In this document: in pieces, positions 45,993 to 54,437 of the stretch
Numbering within the stretch: the first letter of the stretch is position 1
Layout: every line of letters begins with the position of its first letter
NCBI RefSeq assembly: GCF_030867095.1
Contig: NC_081824.1
Span: 114,460,162 to 114,524,161 of the forward strand
DNA: 64,000 nucleotides
DNA from: Alligator mississippiensis
Lineage: Eukaryota; Chordata; Crocodylia; Alligatoridae
Direction: 5' to 3'
Position numbers and translations under genes: made by a program
The notes under the pieces: model-generated
What the model was told of the DNA's origin: nothing
The model's database searches: none
Seen by the model: only the letters and a program-made list of their open reading frames with translations

Positions 45993-47477
45993 TTAAATTT
46001 CCATTCTCATGAGCCCCTCTATTTCATCATGCAGCCTTTCATGTTTTCTTTCAATCTGCTCACACTTTTGTAACACCATTATTCTAGACTCTGCTGTGGG
46101 TTTTCTTGCCTTGCTAAAGCTTTCCCTGCTGGCTTTCACGCAGCAGAGGATCAGTTGCATTAAGACATAGAACATTATCAGAACTATCAAGACAAACAAT
46201 ATTCCATACAGGATTTTCTTGACAAGGGCCCCGAAATCTGGGAGCCAGGAGGTTAGCCAAGACCACATTTCTTCAAGACCCCAGTCAGTATTTTCTGAGG
46301 CCACTTGATGTAGGACCCTTAACTGATTTCGGATTTTGCGAATGTCAGTTTCGATTCGCATGTCCTGATTGACATAGACACAACAGGTAGAGTTTACTAA
46401 GGCACATACTCCTCCCTGGGATACCAATAGGTAATCTAAGGCTATGCGGTGTTGTATAGTTACTTGTGAGATCTGGGAGATCTCTTTTTGCAGAGCCTGA
46501 ATTGCATCCGCAGTGGCATTTCCCATAGCTTCCATTGTGGCTGAAATGTTAATTATGGCTAGTTCCAATTCTCTTACTCCAAGCCACGGTATGAAGGTTC
46601 TCACAAATCGATGGAACCCTGTGTTTCTGGTAGCTAAGGGGTTAACCGCCCTTTTCATGTGATGGTTGAAATTTTTTACTTGTTCCAGATATATTGCACT
46701 ATGCATTTCGAAACCAGGGATAACACGTCCAAGAGTGCATGCCCCCACCCAATTCCAGGGCAAGATTTTATGAGCCCTGTTTCCGCAGAGCCAGTAAAGG
46801 CCTGGGGCAGAAAGGGTACTCAAATCTCGACAGTTGTTGTGCCCTATCCGACACTTTCGATTGATATGCATCGTATAGGATGGTCCACGTTCAGCTGCTA
46901 TCCTGCTGGACTGAGATATATTACAAGAAGTAAAATTGGAGTGAATGTAAAATTCTGATCTGTTTGCAATGAGAGCAACATGAGGTTCCTTAGAAAAGTT
47001 GTAGACCATGAATCCTGTACAATTGAGAGAGGGTACGTTACCCAACAGGATTCCACTGGTGCTACTAGGGCTATAATCTAGAGTAGTTAGGCAATGAGGG
47101 TAGTGTCCTACAGGTGTGGCTTTATTATAAGCTCCGGTGTTGTTGGATCTGTAACAGAAAGGAGCCTCTACTCTTGGGGAGATTATCCAGTTAGCAGGGG
47201 CGGCCCTCCATTCTTTAGGAGCGGACCGATGGGCAGCTAACGAGTAGAGTCTAACGAAGCCGCTGTTTATTGTTCCCCATTGCTGGAGGGATATTGGTAC
47301 TCCGATCATTGGGATTCCTTGGTGTAGGTGTGCTGGGCTGTGAGAGCATATCCAGCAGTCACTTTTATTTCCAGCTTGAGCCACCGCATGGGAGATCTGC
47401 AAATACAAATTTTTCTCCCACCCCCCTTGGGTGATACTGAGATACCCAAGTGTGATATATAAGGAGATCAGTGCCAT
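45993..47477 (-). CDS. env: Provirus Env glycoprotein (494 aa)
   Basis: Surface/transmembrane glycoprotein. I chose the AUG at 47477 (AAAATGG context); the frame is open further up but has no AUG. The signal peptide is the first ~19 residues (MALISLYITLGYLSITQGG). SU carries CWIC at 41-44, the isomerase-like motif of gamma-type Envs, and about eight N-glycosylation sequons. TM carries the CX6CC motif (C358, C365, C366) that pairs with it, a preceding heptad/ISD-like region, and the anchor at about 422-445, followed by a 50-residue tail with LxxCExI-like heptads. At the expected SU/TM border I see only HHMKRAV (near 272-278), not a canonical R-X-K/R-R, so furin cleavage is doubtful. Shorter than most gammaretroviral Envs (about 600 aa or more). 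Confidence 0.92.
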   Translation of the reverse strand: MALISLYITLGYLSITQGGWEKNLYLQISHAVAQAGNKSDCWICSHSPAHLHQGIPMIGVPISLQQWGTINSGFVRLYSLAAHRSAPKEWRAAPANWIISPRVEAPFCYRSNNTGAYNKATPVGHYPHCLTTLDYSPSSTSGILLGNVPSLNCTGFMVYNFSKEPHVALIANRSEFYIHSNFTSCNISQSSRIAAERGPSYTMHINRKCRIGHNNCRDLSTLSAPGLYWLCGNRAHKILPWNWVGACTLGRVIPGFEMHSAIYLEQVKNFNHHMKRAVNPLATRNTGFHRFVRTFIPWLGVRELELAIINISATMEAMGNATADAIQALQKEISQISQVTIQHRIALDYLLVSQGGVCALVNSTCCVYVNQDMRIETDIRKIRNQLRVLHQVASENTDWGLEEMWSWLTSWLPDFGALVKKILYGILFVLIVLIMFYVLMQLILCCVKASRESFSKARKPTAESRIMVLQKCEQIERKHERLHDEIEGLMRMEI

Positions 47478-47479
47478 TT

Positions 47480-47668
47480 TTAGATACAGGAGGGACAAAG
47501 AATCTTAACAACAAACATAACCAGCACCAGTAAGAAAAAGAACACTACCAGCCAAACCCAGGATGGCAGCCAAAGTCTTTCTTCGTCCTCTGGGCTCAAG
47601 TTACCTAAAGGACTGATAATGTCGGCTCTTGGTCTTGATCGAGGTGGTGATCTTCCGAATGGGAGCAT
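47480..47668 (-). CDS. Small single-pass membrane ORF between pol and env (62 aa)
   Basis: Starts 30 nt after the pol stop and ends with TAA just 2 nt before the env AUG. It is not in the env frame. Residues 1-32 are polar (RSPPRSRPR, then acidic SPEDEE); about 33-57 form one long hydrophobic helix (WLVVFFFLLVLVMFVV core); the C-terminus is KILCPSCI, with two Cys. Its AUG context is weak (T at -3, C at +4), while that of env is strong, so ribosomes could scan past it. A bicistronic small membrane protein before env recalls lentiviral vpu, but no similarity is claimed. It could also be chance: 62 codons is short and a Pro/Arg-rich region can arise by drift from an old pol or env end. I do not recognise the protein. 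Confidence 0.45.
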   Translation of the reverse strand: MLPFGRSPPRSRPRADIISPLGNLSPEDEERLWLPSWVWLVVFFFLLVLVMFVVKILCPSCI

Positions 47669-47698
47669 TCACTTTCTTCGAGGCCGAAGATGATATCT

Positions 47699-50600
47699 TC
47701 ATTCTTCAACTGATGAATCCGGCTGGGCTGAGGTGTTGGGTGCAGGGGAGAGGTTATTAGCACTTGCACCCTGATGCTCCTCACTTGCCTGAGTGAGGTC
47801 CTGAGGGTCTTTGTCCTTGGCCTCAGGGAAAGATCCCAACCTTGGTTGGAATACAGCTGCTTCGGGGTCCAATGGAGGTGATACCTTCTTGCAGTGCGAG
47901 GCGTGAGTCCACGTTTGGTGACCTTGGCAACGAACAGCAGAATTAGTGGTCAGAAGTACCTGGAAAGGTCCTTTCCATCTGGGTTGAAGTGCGTTTTTCC
48001 GTTGATAGACCTTTACGTAGATCCAATCCCCTGGTTCGAGGTTGTGACAGGGAACATCCGGTGGTTGAGGTAAGGCTTCTTGGACCTGTGAATGAACAGA
48101 CCTGGCATACTTCATTAATGCCTTGCAATAATTTAGTACAGTTTCATCAGTTAATTGTAGGTCTGTTTGGTGAGGGGCAACAGGTGGTGTAGCTGGCATC
48201 CTCATGGGTCGTGCCATGAGTATTTCATAAGGGGTTAGGCCATGTTTTCTGTTAACAGTGTTCCTAATGTGCATAAGAGCAATGGGCAGTGCATCAGGCC
48301 ATTTGAAGCCTGTTTCAGCACAAATCTTCGAAATGCGCGTTTTTAAATCAGAGTTTTTACGTTCTACAGCACCACTTGATTGTGGATGATAACTACAGTG
48401 TAGGTGTTGCTGTATGTTGAGTGCTTGGCAGATGTTTTTTACTATCTGTCCTGTGAAATGGGTACCACGGTCACTATCTATTGTGAGGGGCAATCCAAAT
48501 CTAGGGATGAATTCTTTGAGCAATTTCTTTGCTACAGTGATGGAATCAGCACGTACGCATGGGTAGGCTTCCACCCATCCAGAGAACACATCAATAATAA
48601 CAAGAACGTACTCATAAGAACAGCACTTAGGTAGCTGCACAAAATCAATTTGCAGATTTACAAACGGTCCCCATGGAGGGGGATGGGCTGCGGGTGTCGT
48701 TTTTACCCGTTGCCCAATGTTGTGAGCTAAGCAGATGGGACAGGAGCTACAGTACTGTTGTGCCATGGAAGGAAAATTTGGGGCAAACCAATTTCTTTGT
48801 ACTGTAGCAATCATTCCTCCTTTGCTCGTATGGGCCACAGAGTGGGTTAAACGAGCAAGATGTGGCAAAAGCTCTCTAGGCGCCACCAGGCGGCCGTCCG
48901 GGGAGCTCCAGAGAGAGTCGGGGTGCAGTGAAAATCCTGCACGCAGCCAGTCATTTATTTCCTTTTTTGGGGCCTGATTTTGAAGAAGGGCCAGACTTGA
49001 AAGGCTAGCCAAAGGAGACTGGTCTGCTGAAAAACAAACAAAAACAGAGTTAGGAGCCTGTGGGCCAGAAAGGGCCGCATTTCTGGCAGAACGGTCTGCC
49101 AGATCATTTCCTCGTGTGACATCATCAAAGGGTTTCTCATGAGCTTTACATTTAACAATAGCAATAGCAAGAGGCAATTGAACAGCTTCTAAGAGCGCTT
49201 TTACATAACAACCATGACTGATTTGGGTCCCTGATGAAGTGAGGAACCCTCTTTGTTTCCAGATTTGTCCAAAATCATGAACAACACCAAAAGCATACTT
49301 AGAGTCAGTATAAATGGTTGTGGTTTGATTTTTTGCAAGAATGCAAGCACGTGTTAAAGCAATGAGTTCAGCAACTTGAGCAGAATGAGCTTGGGGTAAA
49401 GAATAGGGTTCCAAAACAGCATACTGAGTGCATACTGCATATCCTGCAACTAATTTGCCTGCATCATTTCTAAGACAGGAACCATCAATGAACAAAACAA
49501 GGTCAGAGTTCGGGATAGGAATGTCCTTGAGGTCAGTTCGAGGGGTTAACAATTGAGTTGTGATAGACAGGCAATCATGAGGCTCACCATCAGAGGCAAT
49601 AGGCAGAAGTGACGCAGGATTCAGAATTGAACAGCGATTTAAGGTTACATTTGCAGCTGACAGTAGAAGTTTCTCATATTTAGTAAGACGGGAATTGGAA
49701 ATGTGCTGAGTTTTGCCCTTGAGCAGAAGGGCCATCACAGCATGTGGAACTGCAACGGTTAAAGAGTGTCCCAAAACTAGAGAATCTGCCTTTTCAACCA
49801 ACAAGGCAGCAGCTGCAACTGAACGGAGGCAAGGAGGAAGTCCCGCAGCTACGGGATCAAGGGCAGAGCTGTAATATGCAATTGGGCGATGCTTTTCACC
49901 ATGCAGCTGAGTGAGTACTCCTAAAGCGATTCCTTCCCGTTCATGACAAAACAAGGTAAAGGGTTTCTTATAATTAGGAAGTCCAAGAGCGGGAGCAAGA
50001 GTGAGGGCTTGCTTAAGGGCCACAAATGCTTGTTCGGCTTCAGGAGTCCAAGGGAGGGGTTCCGGGGTAGTATCATGAGTGAATGCTTGCAAGGGTTTTG
50101 CGAAAGCAGCATAACCCAGGATCCACTGTCTACAATAACCCGTTGCACTTAAGAATCCCCTCATCTGTTTTCTAGTCATAGGTTTGGGAATGTTGAGGAT
50201 AGCTTCAACTCTACTAGGGGAAAGGTGTCGTTCTCCTGCTGAGATATCATGCCCTAAATAATGTACCTTAGACTTGCAGAGCTGCAATTTAGATTTTGAG
50301 ACCTTGTGGCCTTTCTGAGCTAAAGCTGTGAGGAGTGTCAAAGTATCTTGCTCACAGGCCTCTAAAGTGGGTGAGGCTAACAATAGATCATCAACGTACT
50401 GAACAAGGGTGGACCCCCCTTTGAACGTGATAGGATCCAAATCTTTTTTTAGGATCTGGGAAAACAGGGTTGGGGACTCTGTATATCCCTGAGGGAGTCT
50501 TGTCCAGGTATATTGAAATCCCTGATAAGTAAATGCAAACAGATACTGGCTATCCTTATGAACGGGGATAGAGAAAAAAGCAGAACAAAGATCCACTACT

Positions 50601-51427
50601 GTGAAATATGTAGCATCTGAAGGGATACAGGAAAGAATAGTGGCAGGGTTAGGGACCACGGGGAAAGCGGGTAAAACAGCGGCATTTACAGCTCGAAGAT
50701 CTTGCACAAAGCGATACGTATCTTTACCAGGTTTTTTGACAGGTAGGATAGGTGTGTTGCAAGGGGAGCGTATTGGGACAATAATCCCTTGCTCAAGGAG
50801 TGAGGAAACGACAGGCTTGATCCCTTCCTCAGCTTCCTTTGAGATGGGGTACTGTGGGACACGAGGAAGTGGCTTGGCAGGGTTCAGGATGATACGCACT
50901 GGTTCAGCACTCAGCATGTGCCCCACTTCATTCGCATGGGTGGACCGCAGCTGTGGAGGTACTCGTGCCAACAGTTCCTCTTGCAAGTAGGAAGTGTCAG
51001 GATCAGAGTATTCCTGGGTTAGCAAAGCCACAAGCTCGGTTTCCCTCTGTTCCGGTACCTCAAGGTAAACACCATCTGGGCTACAATAAATCACGCATCC
51101 CAGTTTACACAGCAAATCCTTACTAAGAAGGTTGACAGGTGCACAGGGGCTAAGAAGAAAGGCATGATTTTCAGACAAAGGGCCAATAGAGATGGAGACA
51201 GGTTCAGAGACGGGATGTGGGATAGGTTGTCCGTCTATACTGACAGCATTTACAGTTTCAGGAGAATAAGGTAGAAAAGGAAACTCAGCAGCCTTTAGCG
51301 TGGAGTGGGATGCTCCAGTGTCGACAAGACAGGAGACAGGTTTACCAGAAATAAGGCATTCAACAAACAGACCAGATTGGTCAGTAGCAAGCAAAGGAGC
51401 AATGATGTCACTGTCCCTCAGGCTGTC
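47699..51427 (-). CDS. pol: Provirus Pro-Pol (protease, RT, RNase H, integrase), read through from gag
   Basis: Same frame as gag, directly after its UAG, with no AUG near the start, so expression must be by stop-codon read-through as in gammaretroviruses. Numbered from the first codon at 51394: protease active site LVDTGA (24-29); RT with LPQGYTESP and YVDD (333-336); RNase H acidic residues D637, E676, D697, D764; integrase zinc site H851, H855, C882, C885; core D917, D975, E1011, with exactly 35 residues between the last two; GPF module after it (RWKGPFQV). 1,231 codons without interruption; the length fits a full pol. All catalytic residues I can place are present, so the enzymes look functional on paper. 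Confidence 0.95.
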   Translation of the reverse strand, partial: DSLRDSDIIAPLLATDQSGLFVECLISGKPVSCLVDTGASHSTLKAAEFPFLPYSPETVNAVSIDGQPIPHPVSEPVSISIGPLSENHAFLLSPCAPVNLLSKDLLCKLGCVIYCSPDGVYLEVPEQRETELVALLTQEYSDPDTSYLQEELLARVPPQLRSTHANEVGHMLSAEPVRIILNPAKPLPRVPQYPISKEAEEGIKPVVSSLLEQGIIVPIRSPCNTPILPVKKPGKDTYRFVQDLRAVNAAVLPAFPVVPNPATILSCIPSDATYFTVVDLCSAFFSIPVHKDSQYLFAFTYQGFQYTWTRLPQGYTESPTLFSQILKKDLDPITFKGGSTLVQYVDDLLLASPTLEACEQDTLTLLTALAQKGHKVSKSKLQLCKSKVHYLGHDISAGERHLSPSRVEAILNIPKPMTRKQMRGFLSATGYCRQWILGYAAFAKPLQAFTHDTTPEPLPWTPEAEQAFVALKQALTLAPALGLPNYKKPFTLFCHEREGIALGVLTQLHGEKHRPIAYYSSALDPVAAGLPPCLRSVAAAALLVEKADSLVLGHSLTVAVPHAVMALLLKGKTQHISNSRLTKYEKLLLSAANVTLNRCSILNPASLLPIASDGEPHDCLSITTQLLTPRTDLKDIPIPNSDLVLFIDGSCLRNDAGKLVAGYAVCTQYAVLEPYSLPQAHSAQVAELIALTRACILAKNQTTTIYTDSKYAFGVVHDFGQIWKQRGFLTSSGTQISHGCYVKALLEAVQLPLAIAIVKCKAHEKPFDDVTRGNDLADRSARNAALSGPQAPNSVFVCFSADQSPLASLSSLALLQNQAPKKEINDWLRAGFSLHPDSLWSSPDGRLVAPRELLPHLARLTHSVAHTSKGGMIATVQRNWFAPNFPSMAQQYCSSCPICLAHNIGQRVKTTPAAHPPPWGPFVNLQIDFVQLPKCCSYEYVLVIIDVFSGWVEAYPCVRADSITVAKKLLKEFIPRFGLPLTIDSDRGTHFTGQIVKNICQALNIQQHLHCSYHPQSSGAVERKNSDLKTRISKICAETGFKWPDALPIALMHIRNTVNRKHGLTPYEILMARPMRMPATPPVAPHQTDLQLTDETVLNYCKALMKYARSVHSQVQEALPQPPDVPCHNLEPGDWIYVKVYQRKNALQPRWKGPFQVLLTTNSAVRCQGHQTWTHASHCKKVSPPLDPEAAVFQPRLGSFPEAKDKDPQDLTQASEEHQGASANNLSPAPNTSAQPDSSVEE

Positions 51428-53038
51428 CTATTCAACACTGGGAAAATTGACAGGAAGTGGAGGTGGGGGCTGGGGTCTGGGTCCTTGGCCGGGGCGGTTG
51501 GGGCATTCTGATTTCCAATGTCCTTCTTGCTTGCAATAATGATATTGGTTCCCATAGCCTGGGTTTTGTGGGCTCAAGGATCTGTCTCTTCCCCTGAATC
51601 TATCCGGGCCTCCCCTTCCCCGTCCTCGTCCCCTTCCTCTACCTGGACCCTGCAACTGAGAAATCTGTAAGGCCATTAACTTAAACTTGGCACTGTCTTT
51701 AGACCGTTCCAATTTGTTATGAAAATGGTTAGCCGCAGCAAGGACTTCGGTCAAATCTTTAGTTTCCCAGCCAATAATTACTGTTTGAATTTTCTCAGCA
51801 ATTTTAGGGTTAAGTCCCTGGACGAATGCTGCCACTATTGCTTGTTTAGCATTTCCGACTGGGTTATCCATTCCTGAGTATCGTTCAAATGCCTGTTTGA
51901 GGCGTTCTAAATCGTCACTGGGGTGTTCATTTTTGTTTTGTTTACAGGTATTTATTTTGGTCCAGTCTGCCTTTTTCGGGCAAATTGTGAGAACTGCCCG
52001 AACCAAAGCATTTCTCTTGTCAATAAAGTCTTGGCCAATCCCTGGGTTTTGATCTGGCCAAGTACAGGCAGCGTACAGACGTAGCATAGTTTCCTTGGGC
52101 AAAATGGATCGCATGAGCTGATTAATGTCAGCCCATGTTGGATTATAACAATTTATAACAGTCTGCAATTCTTCCTGAAATTTTTCTGGGTCTTCCCTGA
52201 TTTTTGGGAACTTTTGAGTTAAATTGTAGAGATCACCTGGAGTCCAGGCTGCATGCACAGTTACTATATTTTGTCCATCAGTGCCAATGCCTGGCATTTG
52301 TCTTAGGGGGTAAACTTGTGCAGTTCGGGATCTCAGATTGATGGGAGATCTTTCCATGCCTATTCCCATTCTTCTAAATACACCTGTGGTGGGTTGTGAC
52401 CCAGGAGTAAATTGCCACACTGGTGATGATTGAGTGGCAGATATGGTGGATGAGTCCGGACTATTAAGCTCCGTGGAAGGATTTACTGAAGGAGCTTCAG
52501 CTAATGGGTCACTAGCCTGGGCTGCAGCCTGATGTTGAACCGGTTGTTGCTGATGTGGGAGTCCCAGGAGAGCAGGGTTTGAACAAAGGTCAAGGATATC
52601 CTCTGCTGGCTCCAGTGGTGGGGGCGCCCCGGGCAATGCTGGATACATCGGAGCGGTGGCCAGCATGTAATTTGGGGGAGCAGCCAATTTCTCCCGAACA
52701 GCTTTTAACTGCTGTTTTAATTTTTCTTGAGAGTCTTTTAGGCTCCTAGTTTGAGATTCTGTCCGCCTTTTGGACATTTCATCATACCAATAAAAGAACG
52801 CGTCCCACTGGTTTTGTGGTGTTTTGGATCCACGGGACTCTAACGCCCCTCTCAAGTGCACTATTTTATCCTGATCAAATGTTCCTTCCTGTGGAAAATG
52901 TTTCACAGGATCATCCCTAGTATACCAGTTCCACTTATCCAGGTACTTGCAAGTCTCGGGAGAATAGTGTGTGTACATAAAGTACGCCGGAGTCCCCTTA
53001 GGGGGGACAGGAACCTGTTTAGACTGACTTGTTCCCAT
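51428..53038 (-). CDS. gag: Provirus Gag polyprotein (536 aa)
   Basis: Structural precursor for matrix, capsid and nucleocapsid. It starts MGTSQSK, where Gly2 is a myristoylation site for membrane targeting; the ATG has a strong AAAATGG context and an in-frame TGA three codons upstream excludes an N-terminal glyco-Gag extension. A coiled, basic segment spans 90-118. MYPAL at 131-135 contains a YPxL (ALIX-type) late motif; no PPxY or PTAP is seen. The capsid N-domain starts about 235 and a major-homology-like segment is near 371-388 (HPSDDLERLKQAFERY). RG repeats at 466-477 and a zinc knuckle at 499-512 follow. That knuckle lacks its first Cys: Tyr499 stands where C-X2-C requires Cys, while C502, H507 and C512 are in place. 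It ends in UAG and continues in frame into pol. Confidence 0.93.
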   Translation of the reverse strand: MGTSQSKQVPVPPKGTPAYFMYTHYSPETCKYLDKWNWYTRDDPVKHFPQEGTFDQDKIVHLRGALESRGSKTPQNQWDAFFYWYDEMSKRRTESQTRSLKDSQEKLKQQLKAVREKLAAPPNYMLATAPMYPALPGAPPPLEPAEDILDLCSNPALLGLPHQQQPVQHQAAAQASDPLAEAPSVNPSTELNSPDSSTISATQSSPVWQFTPGSQPTTGVFRRMGIGMERSPINLRSRTAQVYPLRQMPGIGTDGQNIVTVHAAWTPGDLYNLTQKFPKIREDPEKFQEELQTVINCYNPTWADINQLMRSILPKETMLRLYAACTWPDQNPGIGQDFIDKRNALVRAVLTICPKKADWTKINTCKQNKNEHPSDDLERLKQAFERYSGMDNPVGNAKQAIVAAFVQGLNPKIAEKIQTVIIGWETKDLTEVLAAANHFHNKLERSKDSAKFKLMALQISQLQGPGRGRGRGRGRGGPDRFRGRDRSLSPQNPGYGNQYHYCKQEGHWKSECPNRPGQGPRPQPPPPLPVNFPSVE

Positions 53039-53255
53039 TTTCAGTCACACAGGGAGACGTAAGAGAGGCTTATTTAGGATGTCCGGGCCGCTCAGTGCCT
53101 TGCCCCGCAGTTTTTCACTGCCCAGACAAAAGGCTTCTGACCTGACACCGGCTCATAAAATGGAAATGGGGAGGGAAACACTAGAGGGATCCTTTCACTC
53201 CTGCTTTTGGCAGAAGCTACTGGGACAAGGGGTTTGGAAAAGACAAAATCACTCA

Positions 53256-53555
53256 GACGCCCTGTCCACTGGGTCACAAGGCTCCAGTTGGGTCCCCTTG
53301 CTTTCAAAACTGCCCTGTCAGGCAGAATTGGGGCGGCTGAACCCAACCGTAGTCTCAGTCCTGGTCAGTGGCTCATATTTCTAAATACACACACACATTC
53401 ATTCAATAAGCCCTGTCCACTGGGTCACGAGGTTCCAGTTGGGCCCCCTTGCTTTCAAAACTGCCCTGTCAGGCAGAATTGGGGCGGCTGAGCCCAACCG
53501 TAGTCTCAGTCCTGGTCAGTGGCTCATATTTCTAAATACACACACACATGCACAT
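53256..53555. repeat. 151-bp tandem duplication in provirus leader
   Basis: CCTGTCCACTGGGTCAC begins at 53261 and again at 53412, and the copies stay alike through CTAAATACACACACACA. Differences are few. It sits between the predicted donor and gag, where genomic RNA packaging signals lie. Confidence 0.85.
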
Positions 53556-53828
53556 TTATTCAGTCAGCCAGACCTCCTACCCCACACCGCCTTAGTTAAT
53601 TAACTACAAGCCCGATGTGCTGTTGGATGAAGGTGCCTCAAACAGTTTCTCCTTAAAACGTACGTTACCAGACACAAAATGGGATCCTTTACCAGACAGA
53701 AAATTTTAGCCGGCAGTAAGGTTCAGACTGACCTGTTTTAACAAGGATCAGATCCAGTTACCACGGCCAAGTTGGGAGCCTACAGGCAGTCCTCCTCCAA
53801 AACCCCAATAGAGATTTTGAATTAGGTC

Positions 53829-53840
53829 TCTTACCTCTCA
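53829..53840 (-). promoter_or_regulatory. Predicted major splice donor of provirus
   Basis: Minus strand reads GAGAG then GTAAGA, close to the consensus, 77 nt downstream of the PBS and upstream of gag, where gammaretroviruses place the donor used for env mRNA. A strong-looking acceptor (long T-rich tract ending TTTTTCAG at 49027) lies inside pol, but a nearer acceptor may be used. Confidence 0.6.
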
Positions 53841-53861
53841 AGTTTGGCGCCTCAGGGTTTG

Positions 53862-53876
53862 GGGGGGGGGGGGGTA
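53862..53876. repeat. Poly-G run in provirus leader
   Basis: About 14 G on the + strand (C on the proviral strand) between the PBS and the predicted donor. Length may be unreliable in the assembly. Confidence 0.7.
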
Positions 53877-53910
53877 GCCTGCGGTCCTCCTTCCTCAGCC
53901 TGTGTTCTGG

Positions 53911-53928
53911 ATCCGAGTCACGGCACCA
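53911..53928 (-). promoter_or_regulatory. Primer binding site, tRNA-His
   Basis: The minus strand carries TGGTGCCGTGACTCGGAT, 18 nt complementary to the 3' end of tRNA-His including CCA. Five bases separate it from the LTR end, a little more than the usual 0-3. This is not a tRNA gene. Confidence 0.9.
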
Positions 53929-53933
53929 GGAAT

Positions 53934-54437
53934 TGTCGTGGAAACACACACAGAGTACTTTTGGGTCAGGTCAGCAGAAGCTTTTATTCAAAAGAAACTA
54001 CAGCTGTAGGGGGGAGTTCCAAAGTGACATGGATTTCCCAAGCACTTGGAAGGGGTCCCCCCCCAAGAGCAAAATCAGGAGGCTTATATACTTTTTAACA
54101 GTCACTTACAACTCACGTGATCATATAGTGAAATTAGCATGAAAAGCGGCTATAATATTACTTCATTATTTCTTTGCTGTAATCAGGATGGGAATTATGG
54201 GGGAGGTATGGTTAGTTCACAAACCTCCTTCTTGCACCTGGAAATCTACTTTGTACATACTTTTTTTTCTACCTTCAAGGCCGCAGTGAGCGAAGCAGTT
54301 GCAGAAGAGTTACAAAGAACAAACACTTGCCCTTATCTGTTCTACTGTACAGAGCCAGCAATTCTACACAAAGCGGTTATGTCATCTTATAACTAAAATA
54401 ATCAAAGTTTAAGGCATATATTTTTTCTGATTCCACA
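53934..54437 (-). repeat. Provirus 5' LTR (504 bp)
   Basis: On the minus strand begins TGTGGAATCAG and ends CCACGACA. A TATATAAG box is at 54083-54090 and an AATAAA signal at 53983-53988, so U3 is about 350 bp, R about 90 and U5 short. Compared by eye with the 3' LTR there are four substitutions and one single-base indel in a G run. Confidence 0.93.

Larger units (their letters stand above)
45453..54437 (-). mobile_element. Near-intact gammaretrovirus-like (class I) provirus
   Basis: 8,985 bp on the minus strand: 5' LTR (53934-54437), PBS, leader, gag, pro-pol, small ORF, env, polypurine tract, 3' LTR (45453-45955). CCAC on both sides is a 4-bp target duplication, usual for gammaretroviral integrases. 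Gag and pol are in one frame separated by UAG. Env has CWIC and CX6CC motifs, and Pol has a C-terminal GPF module after the integrase core. All point to gammaretrovirus-like class I. The primer site is tRNA-His, as in the human ERV-H group. All long frames are open. Antisense to ENPP1, in intron 5. Confidence 0.95.

Noticed and set aside
53092-53346. 84-codon minus-strand ORF in the provirus leader
   Set aside because: Out of frame with gag, so not a glyco-Gag; overlaps the 151-bp duplication and shows no domain.
53911-53928. tRNA-His-like sequence
   Set aside because: Only the 3' 18 nt of tRNA-His match, next to the LTR: a primer binding site, not a tRNA gene.
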